From positions 1 through 60,313 of the forward strand of contig CAAFXS010000010.1 in assembly GCA_900767025.1 (NCBI GenBank): a DNA stretch of 60,313 nt, read 5' to 3'. This DNA comes from Clostridia bacterium. GTDB taxonomy: Bacteria; Bacillota; Clostridia; Oscillospirales; Acutalibacteraceae. A model generated the notes under the pieces. That model did no database searches. It saw nothing but the letters and a program-made list of their open reading frames with translations, and was not told where the DNA came from. Shown piece by piece: positions 60,183 through 60,313 of the stretch (its first letter is position 1; each line of letters opens with the position of its first letter). The translations under genes were made by a program, and so were the position numbers.

Positions 60183-60313
60183 CACTCGAGAGAGACGGGG
60201 GTAACCGAGAGACTTGAGAGTGCGAAAAAGGACCTTGAAAATTAAACAACGATAAGAAAAGGAACCCGATAAGATTCAAAAGAGTTTTATCTGTGCTCGT
60301 ATCGAAAAAGATA
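60183..60313 (+). other. Probable pre-16S rRNA leader (truncated by window edge)
   Basis: After the promoter comes a hairpin GCACTC...GAGTGC (60181-60222), then ACCTTGAAAATTAAACAACG at 60233-60252, and a GATAAGA/TTTTATC hairpin. The ACCTTGAAAATTAAAC type of segment is a familiar part of leader and spacer regions of clostridial rRNA operons. The 16S gene itself would begin beyond 60313. Confidence 0.7.

Overview
The window looks like a chromosomal segment of a spore-forming anaerobic Clostridia member, most likely an Oscillospirales/Ruminococcaceae-type gut bacterium. The reasons are a PolC-type replicase, the classic Firmicutes gene orders (pyrH-frr-uppS-cdsA-dxr-rseP-ispG-polC; mazG-hup-rqcP-yabP-yabQ-divIC; recJ-relA-dtd-MBL-hemZ; spoIIAA-spoIIAB-sigF), a valine T-box leader, BspA-type leucine-rich repeats with a dockerin-like tail, and host-glycan sugar use (L-fucose operon, GH38 mannosidase). 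Genus cannot be fixed from this sequence alone. Strong SD sequences (AGGAGG/AGGTGA) and sigma-A promoters with 17-nt spacers recur throughout.

Layout. 1-120: a palindromic intergenic repeat. 121-5454: an AraC regulator divergent from a four-gene fucose catabolic operon (fucA, fucU, kinase, fucI). 5589-8081: a secreted LRR/Cys-repeat protein ending in a half dockerin. 8208-18239: nucleotide, ribosome-recycling, isoprenoid, phospholipid and replication genes ending in a PolC that lacks the usual 3'-5' exonuclease insertion. 18252-24271: histidine genes with a fused hisZ-hisG, a four-half-site palindrome over the promoter, and a ComEC-like MBL plus DUF3006 pair embedded among them. 24271-31006: recJ, relA, dtd, MBL hydrolase, hemZ. 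31075-35810: coiled-coil protein, lipid flippase, mazG, HU, RqcP, sporulation genes yabP/yabQ and divIC. 35867-43082: orphan fumarase alpha subunit, RNA methyltransferase, phosphohexomutase, small NifU-like protein, GH38 alpha-mannosidase, membrane-anchored unknown. 43175-44471: minus-strand small accessory genes. 44532-47297: cca, a probable 6S RNA, a DUF1292 gene, and a roughly 430-nt structured noncoding RNA with its own promoter and terminator (raiA-motif candidate), then the valine T-box. 47298-52527: valS, a compact folC, the spoIIA operon. 52622-57096: GH13 glucosidase, EamA transporter, glmS. 57138-58992: an AT-rich accessory patch (GNAT, S51 peptidase-like, P-loop kinase, truncated remnant). 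59068-59982: metA on the minus strand. 60147-60313: a near-consensus rRNA-type promoter and leader, so an rRNA operon probably begins just past the right edge.

How it works together: most of the window is conserved housekeeping and sporulation machinery in long, tightly overlapping operons. Carbohydrate entry genes (fucose, mannosides, alpha-glucosides) suggest growth on mucin or plant/host glycans. The most unusual content is the exonuclease-less PolC, the structured RNA at 46572-47005, the HisZ-HisG fusion with its tetra-half-site operator, and the MBL-DUF3006 pair inside the histidine genes. No CRISPR array, insertion sequence, phage gene or tRNA was seen.
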